This document shows positions 31,718 to 41,731 of a stretch of DNA of 64,000 nucleotides, one piece after another. Source of the DNA: Hofstenia miamia (lineage: Eukaryota > Xenacoelomorpha > Acoela > Hofsteniidae); the NCBI GenBank assembly GCA_900660155.1, contig CABFPE010000720.1:1-64000 (forward strand), read 5' to 3'. Made by a program: the position numbers and the translations under genes. The notes beneath the pieces were generated by a model. It saw nothing but the letters and a program-made list of their open reading frames with translations, did no database searches and was not told the origin of the DNA. Each line of letters starts with the position of its first letter. Position 1 is the stretch's first letter.

Positions 31718-32122
31718 GTTCTTACTTACTATTTATATTGCTAAGAGGTCACTAATAAATTCATTATGGGACTAAAGTTTGTTTGCCAAAATACATTTAA
31801 TATTCGATTGTTTACTTCACTGGGCTGTTTGACATGTTGTATTATACTATTTGAGCTTTCAAAAATTAAAACTATTAATTTGAGCTTCTGCATTTGAATT
31901 AAAGGATGTGTGCACTGTCACGATTGTTTATTTTTTTTTGCAAATATATGTGCTTCGATGAATGTTACTGTATTTTTCTAAAATGTCATTAATTCATTGA
32001 TTTTACGAGTCAAATTTAATTACCTAATATATATATTTTACAATGTATTATTTCGAGTTTTGATTGTTTTAAATTATGTTTTTGAATGAATTGACTACAA
32101 AATTGATGATTTCGCGTTTTAG

Positions 32123-32294
32123 GTGTTCACAATGCTTGGGTATTTGAATATTCTCACTGGTCGCATTACATTTTTGCCTGAATGTATTTCCTGCGCAATT
32201 CAAGCTGTTATTTCAACACGGCGACTGCAGCAGTTTTTTGATCTTCCACATTTTATCCTTGAGGAATATTACGATCTTCACAAAAAATCTACAG
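32123..32294 (+). CDS. ABCC10: ABCC10-like exon: TMD1 last helix and run-in to NBD1
   Basis: Bounded by CGTTTTAG and CTACAG|GTATTT, ending in phase 1. It reads VFTMLGYLNILTGRITFLPE, then CAIQAVISTRRLQQFFDLPH and EEYYDLHKKST. This matches KVFTALALVRMLILPLNNFP, VSLDRIQLFLDLPN of ABCC10. The last 13 bases and the donor lie within a 29-bp tandem repeat, so a second donor exists 29 bp downstream. Confidence 0.9.
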
Positions 32295-32368
32295 GTATTT
32301 TCATCTGTATAAAAAATCTACAGGTATTTTCATCTGTATAAAAAATCTACTGGCCTTTTCATATGTAT
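32282..32368 (+). repeat. Three 29-bp tandem repeats spanning an exon-intron boundary
   Basis: Units begin at 32282, 32311 and 32340. Each carries AAAAAATCTACAG|GTATTTT in the first two copies, duplicating the splice donor; the third copy reads CTACTGGCC and has lost it. Use of the second donor adds 29 nt and shifts the frame. Confidence 0.9.
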
Positions 32369-32822
32369 ACAAAACAATTCACAAATTGTTAGGAGCATTT
32401 TCAAGGGTGGACATTTGAATGGTGATCAAGTTGTTCTCCAAAAATGGGGTCAGAAGCTGTAAAAAATTTTTGAATATTTTACAAAATATTTATTGATTTA
32501 GCAGAAAATAAATCAATGTTGAAGATCTCTTATACGCCATTGCAAACAGTTCGTGACATCAAGTCACTGGTTAGAATCTGAAACTTTGTTATCATTCCGT
32601 TGATATATTTCCCGTAAGATATGAAAATTGATACTGCATCACAATTATATAAAAAGAGTTTTGATACAATTTTACGAAATAAATATTCATTTCCCAAGAC
32701 CGCGCCCACATCAAGGAGATGTTACAGCTCCCATCAAATTTCCGAAGACGTAGCCTACATCTGAGAGCCGCTCGCAAGCGCAATGAAATTATTACCGCTT
32801 AAGATCTTTCTGGTGTTTGCTC

Positions 32823-33420
32823 TAGAGCTTTGCGGGACCTCAAATGTTTAGTTCCGGTCCAGTCCCGGTCGTAGTCCCAGGTAAAATTTAACATGTAGCG
32901 GAATTCTTGTTAATTGCATATTAAATTTGATGCGGTGGTTATTTAGATAGGGCCATTGACCATTTATTTATCTTTTAACTGGCTACGTCAGTGCATCGAC
33001 AGTAACACCAAAGACGAATTTACAGTATTGTACAGTGTAAATCAAGTACTAATCAAACGTATTGCATTTGGCGTCGGGCATTAAAGATGCAATTGCAGCT
33101 TACCTAACTAATGAATTAGCTAATCAAGATTGATTTGATAAAGTCTGCTTAATAGTATAGATGTAATTGAAAACTGGCCAACTTTAAGGACTGGGTGGCG
33201 CATTTTGTATATTGATTACAGTCGCATTATCGTTAAAAGTGTTTTGTATGGAGCATTTTTCCAAAATGCTAATATGTCAAAAGAGTCAAGTGACATGGTT
33301 TGTGTTTAACTGCTACCTAGTCCCGAACTTTTATTATTGGTCCTGGTCCCAAACTTTTATTATTGGTCCTGGTCCCGCGGGACCAGATACCGGGAACGGG
33401 ACTGGTCCCGCAAAGCTCTA
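32823..33420. mobile_element. hAT-like non-autonomous element, 598 bp, perfect 8-bp duplication
   Basis: Ends TAGAGCTTTGCGGGAC and GTCCCGCAAAGCTCTA are exact inverses over 16 bp. Flanks GTTTGCTC at 32815-32822 and 33421-33428 are identical. Just inside the ends are GC-rich CCGGTCCAGTCCCGGTC-type blocks, with a 24-bp direct repeat near the right (ACTTTTATTATTGGTCCTGG twice). No transposase is encoded. Confidence 0.9.
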
Positions 33421-33428
33421 GTTTGCTC

Positions 33429-34648
33429 CCGGGCTAACACAGATTAGTTCCCTCATTCTATTCTATCACATGTAGATAACTATCACATTCAACGCCATGT
33501 TGTTCAAAATAAAAAATTAAAACTTTTGTCTCGCCGCAATTTGTTAACACGAATTTCATCACACTGTGCATGAATTAACTATTATTATTAATTTAATCCT
33601 AAATTTGAAAATTCGCTATTTTTTTAAACAATTAATTAGTGAAATACAATTTATTAACCTTAAAATATATTATGAACTTTTTATTAACCCAACTTTTTAA
33701 ATAAGCCCTACCCAATCATTTAAAGTGTTTTTTTACAAGTTTTGGAACCATAAAGAGTTTGTGGTTACATATTCACTTTTGGCAACTTTTGGTTACCCTA
33801 CTCATTACTTAAGACGAAAATATGAAGTGAATACTTCATAAATTTTAATATATTTAAGTAAAAAGATTTAGAATTATTCCAAAATAAATTTATGAATAAT
33901 GTTTAATGATGAGCATTTATAATCAACACCACTAATGTTTTAGACAGCACATAAATAATAAGATATGCGGTTGTATGTTCCGACATTACATAACGAGAAA
34001 TAGTGTAGAATTCATGTTTTATAGTTTTTCCAAATTGGTTGATGGCCTTTCACTACTTTACCACCTCGCTCAATGCGGTTAAAATTCCAGTTGAATAATC
34101 CTATTAAGCTATTCATTGACATCCATCATCTGTTATGGTGAAACAAATAGAATCATCCGTACGCTAGAAAAATTGACTTCAGCATATTGACTCCTTTTTA
34201 GTCTGACCCCATGAAATGCACTCGTACCGTCAGCATTTGAACAAAGTGATAATTGGATGTCGAAAATGTCAAATTCTTATAAGCTGAAGCTATTCATCGA
34301 ACCATTGAAATGTAATATTTTGCTACTTTCTATGATGATAGGATTAGAATTAACGTCTAGTTAGCTATAGGCTTTTAATTTTGTTTTGATTATTCGGAAG
34401 AGTCTTCGACCATATCACACTATCACCATTGATGGTTTAAGTTGTAGAAGCTTCTAAAATGTGTGAATGAATTTGCCTGGGATTGCATGACCTTAAGACA
34501 GGTTTTTAGATAAAAACGCTAAGAATTGGTTCCCTTCATTTCTCAAGATCATGAGACATTTACACAGATGAGTAAAAAAATTATGAAAAAGCAAATTTTT
34601 TTTTTAGTTCATAATACTACTGTTATTCTTTACGATAAATCAGTTTAG
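33429..34648 (+). other. Intron sequence; one hAT-like right end only
   Basis: AT-rich. The words TTGGTTACCCTA near 33765 match the right end of the element at 4550-5301, but no left end was found, so a fragment is likely. Nothing else recognised. Confidence 0.4.
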
Positions 34649-34761
34649 CTGCTATTGAAATGAAGAACTGTCACTTTTCATGGTTATCCGATGATTCAAG
34701 AACTGCTTGTGCAAGTGAAAGTCGACAATATCTTTCAAACATTTCGTTAACTATTCCAAAG
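34649..34761 (+). CDS. ABCC10: ABCC10-like exon: start of NBD1
   Basis: Follows CAGTTTAG, entering in phase 1 (matches the G left by 32294), and ends CCAAAG|GTACAA in phase 0. It reads AAIEMKNCHFSWLSDDS, then YLSNISLTIPK. This is the first beta strand of an ABC nucleotide-binding domain, with the aromatic A-loop region (FSW) and the 'L-x-N-I-S-L-x-I' strand, equivalent to LELHGALFSWDP in vertebrate ABCC10. The open frame past 34761 is intronic. Confidence 0.88.
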
Positions 34762-35307
34762 GTACAATTTTTTATTAATAATGCAGTTGAACCTAGATGT
34801 AATCACCTTGTTAAGCAAAGGTTAACCGTTGTTAAATCCGTAACCGCACAGCTCTAATTCAAGTGTGTATTTTATCTGAATTATCAGTGTTGTACATAAA
34901 AATGTTTTTTTTTCTGTATAGAAATGTTTGTGTTGAATCATGTAAAATAATTGAAAATAATCGGGGTTGCAGGTACATGTAGTGAGAACACGGAATACTT
35001 TCTTGCCTGTTTAACGGACAATGTAAATCTTTGTAGAAATTTAGATTCTTATGTTATCGAGTAGAGTCTGTTTTGCGATTTCACAAGTATATGTGCATAT
35101 GTGGTGTTGTTGCATAGATTTGAGGATACTAGTATGAAATAAATGTGAGAACTAGTAGCTTGCTCCACTCAGATTGTGTTTGATGTAAAAGGAGTTGAGA
35201 TCGTAGTGCCTATGCATGCATTTCTCATGTAGTTTATCCAAGTAAACGTGTATGAAACGATGTTAGATAATTACCGTATTTTTCATCAACCTAACAATTG
35301 TTATAAT

Positions 35308-35875
35308 TAGGGCTCGCAAAAATCAATAGAATCAAAATGTTTTTTTGATCAGAAACCGGACAGAAATTCTGCAAATATTTAGTATGGTTGTCAGGGCAAA
35401 AAATATAAAATACTTTGTTCAACCTTTCCGTTTTAGGTTAAAATAGGGCTAAAATTTACTATTTAGTTGGTAAATTTTTCTATTTTTTTTGAAAATGCTT
35501 ATCCAATTTTGGATTACAATCAAAATAATAGAATGATTAAGTAAAATAAAAGACATGATTGCTATTGTTTTGGAGTGGCTATTCCAAGCAATCCAGCAAT
35601 TGCAGCTAAGCTTCAAATGCTGCAAAATCCCGATGATATTGTTGATTGAAGTTTTTGTAGTTAACAAAACTTTCAACAAAGGATTGTAGTAATTTATCTT
35701 GAAAATCATAAAATTTCATTTTCTCATTTGTAAGCAGTCCTTTAAAACACGTTTTAAGCAATGCATATTAAGTTTAAATTAGTTAAAATTTCATCATTAG
35801 GTTACTATAAGATCAAAATTTCTTAGATTTTTATCAATTTTTGTCACCAAAAAAGGGTCAAAAATAATCGCCCTA
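35308..35875. mobile_element. Possible old hAT-like element
   Basis: The left end TAGGGCTCGCAAAAATCAA and the inverted right end TAGGGCGATTATTTTTGAC are similar, and flanks GTTATAAT and GTGATAAC match at 6 of 8 bases. Given the low match, this is only a candidate. It lies in an ABCC10 intron. Confidence 0.4.
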
Positions 35876-36377
35876 GTGATAACATTAAAAAAGCCCTAAA
35901 CTTGCTTTTATGACGCTGCATTAAAATGGTGATAAAAAAAATATTTTATTCAAGAAATCAAATGAAACTTTTCAGGAAAAGTTTAATATTAAATTCCATG
36001 CAAGACATTTTTCTTAACACATAAATACATCGTGTTATGGTTTTGCTTTTTACTATAGGTAAGAGCGTTTTTCCCGGAAGTGCTGTTTAATAAAACTGAG
36101 ACTCTTTGAATTCTTGTAATCGCACTTCTTTATATGGATTCAAATCAATTCCATTCATGTTTAGTCTTTCGAAATGAAACAATCGTTTCAATAATCTTGA
36201 ACTATATAGTTGTCTATTACAATTTGAGCACGAGTATAAACGCTGTTATCTCTAGTAAATGACATGTGTTATACTTTTTGTAAATATATTTAAAAAATGT
36301 CTATTTCGTGCCTCTTCTAACTTAGATATTTTAAAGTAATGCAGAAAAGTCAGAATCATAATCAAACACATTGATAG

Positions 36378-36629
36378 GGATCTTTAGTTGGCATTGTTGG
36401 AAAAGTTGGTTCCGGTAAAACTTCCCTTCTTGCTGCAATAAATGGAGATATGTTTCGTGAATCTGGATCAATGACAGTGAGTAATGTAATGAATGGATTT
36501 GGTTTTGTACCTGAAGAAGCCTGGTTGCAGTCGACCTCTGTCAGAAACAATATTTTAATGGGTGCAAAATTTGACGAAAAGAAATATCTCCGTATTATTA
36601 AGTGTTGTGCTCTTGAAAATGATTTCGAT
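36378..36629 (+). CDS. ABCC10: ABCC10-like exon: NBD1 Walker A and Q-loop
   Basis: The acceptor TTGATAG at 36377 gives an in-phase start GSLVGIVGKVGSGKTSLLAA, containing Walker A (GKVGSGKT). A second AG ten bases on is out of phase with the previous exon. The frame continues to FGFVPEEAWLQSTSVRNNIL and ends GAT|GTAAGT, phase 0, 84 codons. The Q-loop position reads V-P-E-E-A-W where ABCC proteins normally have Gln (V-P-Q-Q-A-W or A-T-Q-E-P-W). FDEKKYLRIIKCCALENDFD is the usual helical segment before the signature. Confidence 0.92.
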
Positions 36630-36675
36630 GTAAGTCATCAAGTTATTCCTTTAATTTTATTAAATTTGAGTTCAG
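36630..36675 (+). other. 46-bp intron
   Basis: GTAAGT to TTCAG, 46 bp. Reading through would add a stop, so it must be removed. Confidence 0.8.
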
Positions 36676-36964
36676 GCTTTGCTAAGTGGAGATGCTACAC
36701 CTGTTGGGGAAAATGGAATTTCTCTTAGTGGAGGTCAAAGGACAAGAGTGAGTCTAGCCCGAGCCGTTTATCATGACAAAGAAATTTACCTTCTTGATGA
36801 TCCTTTATCTTCTGTTGATGCATGTGTAGGAAAACATATTTTTACACAATGTATTCAAAATGAATTGAAAAATAAAACTCGGATTATGACGACCCATCAT
36901 ATTGGACTACTCCAAAAGACTGATGTCATTATAATAATGAAAGAGGGACAACTCTGGAAACATG
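36676..36964 (+). CDS. ABCC10: ABCC10-like exon: NBD1 signature, Walker B, H-loop
   Basis: Starts in phase 0 and ends CATG|GTACGT in phase 1. The sequence contains GDATPVGENGISLSGGQRTR (signature LSGGQ), ARAVYHDKEIYLLDDPLSSV (Walker B with the Asp that replaces Glu in ABCC NBD1, then the D-loop), and RIMTTHHIGLLQKTDVIIIM (H-loop). Vertebrate ABCC10 reads GEKGVTLSGGQRARIALARA and LYLLDDPLAAVDADV. All key residues for ATP binding are present. Confidence 0.95.
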
Positions 36965-37022
36965 GTACGTATTTTTTCCATTTAATATTAGATGTTTGTC
37001 AATATGTTTAATAATGAAATAG

Positions 37023-37122
37023 GGAAAACAAAAGATGTTCTTCCAATGTACTTGCAGCAAATCAAGGTGATTGATGACAGGTCCTCATCAACTCCAAGAT
37101 TCTCATCTCATCTCCTCAACAA
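37023..37122 (+). CDS. ABCC10: ABCC10-like exon: linker after NBD1
   Basis: Preceded by a 58-bp intron ending GAAATAG; enters in phase 1, ends AACAA|GTACTT in phase 2. It encodes GKTKDVLPMYLQQIKVIDDR, then SSSTPRFSSHLLN, a poorly conserved linker as expected between NBD1 and TMD2. It has no domain of its own. Phase agreement on both sides supports it. Confidence 0.7.
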
Positions 37123-37160
37123 GTACTTAGAATAGATTAACTTGTTTCCATTAATTTAAG
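37123..37160 (+). other. 38-bp intron
   Basis: GTACTT to TTTAAG, only 38 bp. The unspliced frame would meet TAG after four codons, so the segment must be an intron if the exons are used. Confidence 0.65.
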
Positions 37161-37315
37161 GTTTAGCGATCATTTTAATTTCCAAGAAGAGGCAGTTCAG
37201 TTTCATGAAAATGGCAACTTTTTGGCTAACACAAAACGAATAGAAGTTTATTGGATATACATTAAACACTTTGGTTTTGTAGTTTTGATTCTCTTTATTT
37301 TGACAGAGACTATAA
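37161..37315 (+). CDS. ABCC10: ABCC10-like exon: linker and first helix of TMD2
   Basis: Starts with one base completing the split codon, then FSDHFNFQEEAVQFHENGNF, TKRIEVYWIYIKHFGFVVLI and a hydrophobic run to ETI; donor ATAA|GTAATG, phase 1. It parallels ALHVYQAYWKAVGQGLALAI of ABCC10, where a Tyr-rich helix leads into the first membrane span of TMD2. Confidence 0.82.
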
Positions 37316-37391
37316 GTAATGGTGCGTAATGAAGTTTTTGTACAACATTCAGTGGAGATTTTATCAGTATATACTTTTTCTTTGTGTTTAG

Positions 37392-37488
37392 TGGCCAGTC
37401 ATGCTGCGTACATTTGGCTTTCCTATTGGACACGGCTTTCCTGGGGTAGTGTTGAATCGTCAAAATCGGAAATGCTTTATTTAGCAAG
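37392..37488 (+). CDS. ABCC10: ABCC10-like exon: TMD2, first extracellular region
   Basis: Follows GTGTTTAG, enters in phase 1 (gives MASHAAYIWLSYWTRLSWG), ends GCAAG|GTACAA in phase 2. The 'A-x-x-x-W-L-S-x-W' motif is the ABCC hallmark after the first TMD2 helix (RNAADWWLSHW in vertebrate ABCC10). It continues with ESSKSEMLYLA. Confidence 0.9.
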
Positions 37489-37790
37489 GTACAATATATG
37501 ATGCACATGCTCAGGGTTCCTAACTACTATTTTAGAGACTGGGCTCTAAAGCTCTCTAAAATATCAGTGGTGTCTAAACTTAAAATTTGTAGACATCCCT
37601 CTTCTTAGTATTGCTTTTTTTTCAAAAATTGCTGTAAAAGTGATTCAATTGTATAAAAATTGTTATAAAATTGATTTGATTGTAATTCTCTTTTATAGTT
37701 TTGCCAGCAGTTTTTTGTTCTATCGCATGGATTGTCCAAAAACAGTCGCTGTCCGAGTTATTGGAGAAACCTATACTGCCGCGGACACAT

Positions 37791-37795
<5 letters not shown>

Positions 37796-37828
<33 letters not shown>
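37796..37828. repeat. TA microsatellite
   Basis: TA dinucleotide run of about 33 bp, preceded by ACACATACACATA. Confidence 0.9.
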
Positions 37829-37833
<5 letters not shown>

Positions 37834-37912
37834 TTTTACAAAAATGTTCAACATAAGATTTGGCAGTGTGTAAATATTTCAAGATTCCTTTTAAATAAAT
37901 GCATTATTTTAG

Positions 37913-38170
37913 ATCATGAGCCTTCTTACTACTGTAATGAGCAAAAAAATTATGTCACGCTTCAATATTATTACTTCAACAGACTTCAAAGATGAACTAG
38001 TAGAAATTTTTGGGGAAGACTGCTTGCCTATAGATTTTGGTGGTAACGACAACAACGACTATATGGAAGTTAGTAATAAGAGACTTTATGATCTTGAAGA
38101 ATATATGCAAGAACAATTGAAATATGGCATTTCAACAAGTGGGACATGTACTTTAGTCGACAATATGTAA
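37913..38170 (+). CDS. Terminal exon of a Sec14/CRAL-TRIO-like protein, nested in the ABCC10 intron
   Basis: After a good acceptor (GCATTATTTTAG) the frame reads KKIMSRFNIITSTDFKDELV, EIFGEDCLPIDFGGNDNND, then EEYMQEQLKYGISTSGTCTL to a TAA. The pattern (Lys-x-Arg-Phe, 'L-x-x-x-I', then a Cys-Leu-Pro-x-x-Phe-Gly-Gly) is the end of a CRAL-TRIO lipid-binding domain, where 'LPxEYGG' closes the fold (here PIDFGG). These proteins carry hydrophobic ligands such as phosphoinositides or tocopherol. AATAAA at 38186-38191 follows. No upstream exons of this protein were found in the window. It may be an exon of a separate nested gene, a partial duplicate or misplaced sequence. Confidence 0.6.
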   Translation: MMSLLTTVMSKKIMSRFNIITSTDFKDELVEIFGEDCLPIDFGGNDNNDYMEVSNKRLYDLEEYMQEQLKYGISTSGTCTLVDNM

Positions 38171-38185
38171 CTACATCATGTTATA

Positions 38186-38191
38186 AATAAA
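38186..38191 (+). terminator. Candidate polyadenylation signal after the Sec14-like exon
   Basis: AATAAA 16 bp after the TAA. Chance occurrence is possible in this AT-rich DNA. Confidence 0.35.
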
Positions 38192-39293
38192 TTGATTGCA
38201 TATCATCAAGGACACTTTATACGGTCCTTGATATCATTTCAACAGTGCTTGTAATTCAAAAACTAACAAAGTTATTCAAAATCTGAAAGTACAAGTTTTT
38301 CAAAAGTGTTAGAATCTCACAATCCTTTTCATTTATCCATAATGCTACCAAGAGGTCGAATTGCTTTCAGATAAAGTGGAAGAACACAATCGGGTCTTTC
38401 AAATAATGCATAACATTATATAACTATACTTTTATTGCTGAGCTTTAAGTGTTTTTTCAGTTGTTACTTTTAACATAATTTTTCAAAAATTTTGAGAATT
38501 CTTCTCTAGCTTTCCTTTTGCAATTTACTAAGAATGAATTTTCTTGCTTTGAATTTTTGGCTACCTTTTACTAATTCTAAAAATCATAGAGGACGTAAAA
38601 CTAATTCAAAGTACAAATTACTTCTTGATAGTAAGTTTTAAGCTGAGGTACTTTTAGTTCTCAAATATAATCTCACACCATGCTTGACTTGTACATTCTT
38701 TGATATCAGTTCTCAGAACCATCACATCTTAATGAAAACAGGCTCCTTGGTATAAGCTCCCTTGCTTGGAAATATGATCAAGGGTGAATATATTTAATTT
38801 AAGAAGCCATACTCAACCCATACTCTCACCCCAAAATTCAAAATAAGCATATTATGAAACAGTGCCCATTAAAATCAAAATGCAGTGAATGCGATAGTAT
38901 TTATGAGAAATCCATTGAAAAATATAACTTATTTTCAGTGTGTAGATTTTAGATCTGGCTTGACCTTAAATTTTTGGTCCATGCTAATCTCTTGGCGTTG
39001 CTTTAAATAAATGTATTGATGACAATCTATGAAAATTAAAACTTACAATCCAACGCGTAAATTCACACCCACATTTGATATTATTTACCCAATCCACACC
39101 AAGGCCTGTAAAGTTTTAAAAAGCTGTCCCACGTGCAACTTTGTACATAGGTTGTCTCCTTCTGATTCTTACCTATCAGAAATAGGAGCAACAAAATATT
39201 GCTTGAAAGTTTGCTACTTCTCTTTTTTGACGGAATTACATGTTAAATGGTCTGTCAGTTCTCACATATTTAAGGCAGCCCAAACTCTTCTCT
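38192..39293 (+). other. Non-coding intron sequence, nothing recognised
   Basis: AT-rich, no element ends and no conserved ORF. Confidence 0.5.
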
Positions 39294-39315
39294 CNATATA
39301 TATATATATATATAG
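39294..39315. repeat. TA microsatellite at a single N
   Basis: A TA run follows the N at 39295 (CTCTCNATATATATAT), so the repeat length may be mis-assembled. Confidence 0.85.
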
Positions 39316-39361
39316 TGGTTATAGATATAAGTATGGAGAAATTCAGTAGGGTTCTTTTCAC

Positions 39362-40828
39362 TAAAGTCCTAGACAAAAGCATTAAAACACCTTTTAATTT
39401 TTTGCGTTTTGGCTATCTCAATATTATGTTACAATCAAGAAATGAAGCGCTTAAGAAACCTAGAAATTACATCCTATCCATCATTGGGGAAATACTATTT
39501 TTATTTGTTGAATTTTTGAATAAATCTGAACGCAACAATATTTACATTGAAGAAAAGAAATGGGACGGCACCATAGAAGTGAAAAATGACAAAAAAATAT
39601 TTTTTTATTCTGCATACCCAAAAATTATTAAAGATCAAAAAATGTGTGCTGTTTGAATTCTAAATTTATTAGTATCGGATAACCCATCAATTTTGCAGAA
39701 TCACCTCTTTAACCCCCTTGGATATAGAAAAGAAAATTTTTCAAAAATAATCACTAAAAAATTCATGAATAAAATTTTTGTTCAATCGCTTTCCAAGCAT
39801 CCGCAATATTTGAAGATTGACGTTTAGCGACTCTTCCTTTCAATTCTATCTGAACATGCTCAACTATATTGAGGTCAGGCTTTTGTACATCTTTAATTTG
39901 GGATAAGGGCTACCTCCTTTTTTCGAAAAATTGTTTGGTGAATCGTGATTTTTCCACCAACTTTGATCTTGCACATTCAATTTGCTGAAAGCTCCTTATG
40001 CCATTATCCAATTACCGCCACATTTAAACGCAGGAGTTGTGTAATTTTGATAGGCCTGATCGCCTCGAAGTGTACTCCAGGAGCCTAAGGTATAGCTCGA
40101 TTTTGCTCTCATTCAAAGATATTACCCTAATCCAATTCTGGATATTATTTCCTTTTTGCATCATGCACCCATCTGAGTAGAATTTTTTGTTGCAATACTG
40201 AAATACATGGTTTTTGATGGCACCTCTACAAATTAATCCATAAACAGATAACCTACACATCTCTCGCTTAATCCCCCTGCAATTTTTCATGGATGCCTCT
40301 TTGATACATAAAATATTGCCTTATCATTTCAATAAGTAGATTTGGAGGATACCCTGTTGTTTTAGGCACTAAAATAGTTCAATCCGTCTAAGATTTAGTT
40401 ATAATGTGCTCAACAGGGACTTTTTGGAACATTTGTAAACTGACTAATAAAGGCTAAGTTAAGCCCATATCTATTTCTAGAAATAATTAAATTTTATTTG
40501 ATTCAGGAAAGTATCAAGGCATTATTTTAGATGTAAGTAAAGTTACAGTATTTGGGCGCATAGTAAAATTGATTTTAATAACTATTCAAACATTTAAGTG
40601 CTGTCTTAGTACTTTTGTCCAACTCTGCGAAAGTTCTGGTTAAATAAGATCCAAACAGGAAACTTTTAGCTAAAATTATATTGTATTCAAATTGTTTTTT
40701 AGAAGTGCCAGACGATACATTTTTATTATCTAACCTCATTAACCGATTATTGTACAGAACTAAATCCAATAAACTATTTTAATTATTAAATTAGTAACTG
40801 TCTCGACGTTTTTGTCCAGATCTGTACA
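39362..40828 (-). mobile_element. Tc1/mariner-like element, decayed
   Basis: The outer left end AAGTCCTAGACAAAAGCATT and the inverse of the right end (CAGATCTGGACAAAAACGTC) resemble each other as Tc1 inverted ends built on GGACAAAA. TA dinucleotides adjoin both. A second GGACAAAAG-type box lies about 200 bp inside the right end (near 40615), an IR/DR-like layout. The interior is a minus-strand transposase fossil. Confidence 0.65.
39650..40320 (-). pseudogene. Tc1/mariner transposase fragment
   Basis: On the minus strand the conserved block QKPDLNIVEHVQIELKGRVA, then KRQSSNIADAWKAIEQKF is the DD34E-type 'S-P-D-L-N-x-I-E' catalytic Asp and Glu region. Upstream text (RVISLNESKIELYLRLLEY, then GAIKNHVFQYC) corresponds to the middle DDE block, where 'SDESKF' is usual. 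It is decayed with stops; the N-terminal HTH part is not recognised. Orientation agrees with the enclosing element. Confidence 0.7.
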
Positions 40829-41476
40829 TGTTGATTCTATGCTGTAGATTTTTCAAGATTTACATTAATTGCCATTGTTATGTAGGATAATTGATCTATT
40901 TGAACCTTATTCACTCAATGGATCTGTGGGTTAGATCGATTTATTATTTAGTTTATGTTGTGCCTGAAAATATAATGCATCTGCGACATTGTGCTATTTT
41001 GTTTTTAGTTTCAATTACAGCTTGCCAAGGAAAATTCCCTGTTTTAGTGCTTATTTCAATTGAGAAGAGATATATTAGCTGAGAAGCTCTATGATTCTAT
41101 TATTGTTTAATTTTCTTTAAAAAGTAGAGATAGGAGGCTGATGTTGAAACAATGATTTGTTTTTCTCCATAAAATGGTGTTTGCATAAAACTCTAAATTT
41201 TTATTATAGAGCAAGCAATACACATATTTTATATCTAGTTTGATATGGCATTCCGTTTCCATCAAATGTTTTTTTTAAGCAATACACATTTTTTACTTAC
41301 ATCATCGCCTTAAAATCCATGTTTTGTCATTTACCTCGAATGTCAACTATTAAACTTGTTTAAGTGAATTCATATCTCTGATTAAATATATTTCATATTT
41401 CACAGAACGAGTGCATTTTAGTAGTAAATCATGTCAGCTGCGCATTTTGACTGGATAGTTACATTGGTGTTTTTAG

Positions 41477-41654
41477 TTTGTTGTTTGGCCGCCTCCCGAT
41501 ATCAGGAAACGAACAAATATACTATCTCATTATCTATGTTGGCATTATATTCGTGAGTAGTATTTTTGCTCTATTGCGTTTTGTCATATTTACAATTGGT
41601 GCTGTCCATGCTGCTCAACGATTTCAATTCCGTCTTCTTCAAAGTGTATTTCGG
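41477..41654 (+). CDS. ABCC10: ABCC10-like exon: TMD2, helices 2-3
   Basis: Follows TTTTAG; the first T completes the codon left in phase 2 by the exon ending 37488. It reads LLFGRLPISGNEQIYYLIIY, then VGIIFVSSIFALLRFVIFTI and AAQRFQFRLLQSVFR, ending CGG|GTATTT, phase 0. Vertebrate ABCC10 has FYLTVYATIAGVNSLCTLLR, then AATLHRRLLHRVL at this place. Confidence 0.9.
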
Positions 41655-41731
41655 GTATTTTTTTTTTTAAGTGAAATTATTTAGGAGATTCTTAAATCGT
41701 TTTTTTTCAATTTTGATAAATATTTTGGCAG

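Larger units (their letters stand above)
37489..41476 (+). other. ABCC10-like intron, about 4 kb
   Basis: GT (37489) to TTTTAG (41476), joining phase 2 to phase 2. It contains a Sec14-like terminal exon, a microsatellite and a Tc1-like element. 38192-39293 and 40830-41476 show nothing recognisable. It also includes the single N at 39295. Confidence 0.6.

Noticed and set aside
33429-33790. Full hAT element ending TTGGTTACCCTA near 33776
   Set aside because: No matching left end or target duplication could be located; kept only as a fragment.
36388-36629. NBD1 exon starting after the second AG at 36387
   Set aside because: Out of phase with the preceding exon; the AG at 36377 gives GSLVGIVGK in phase.
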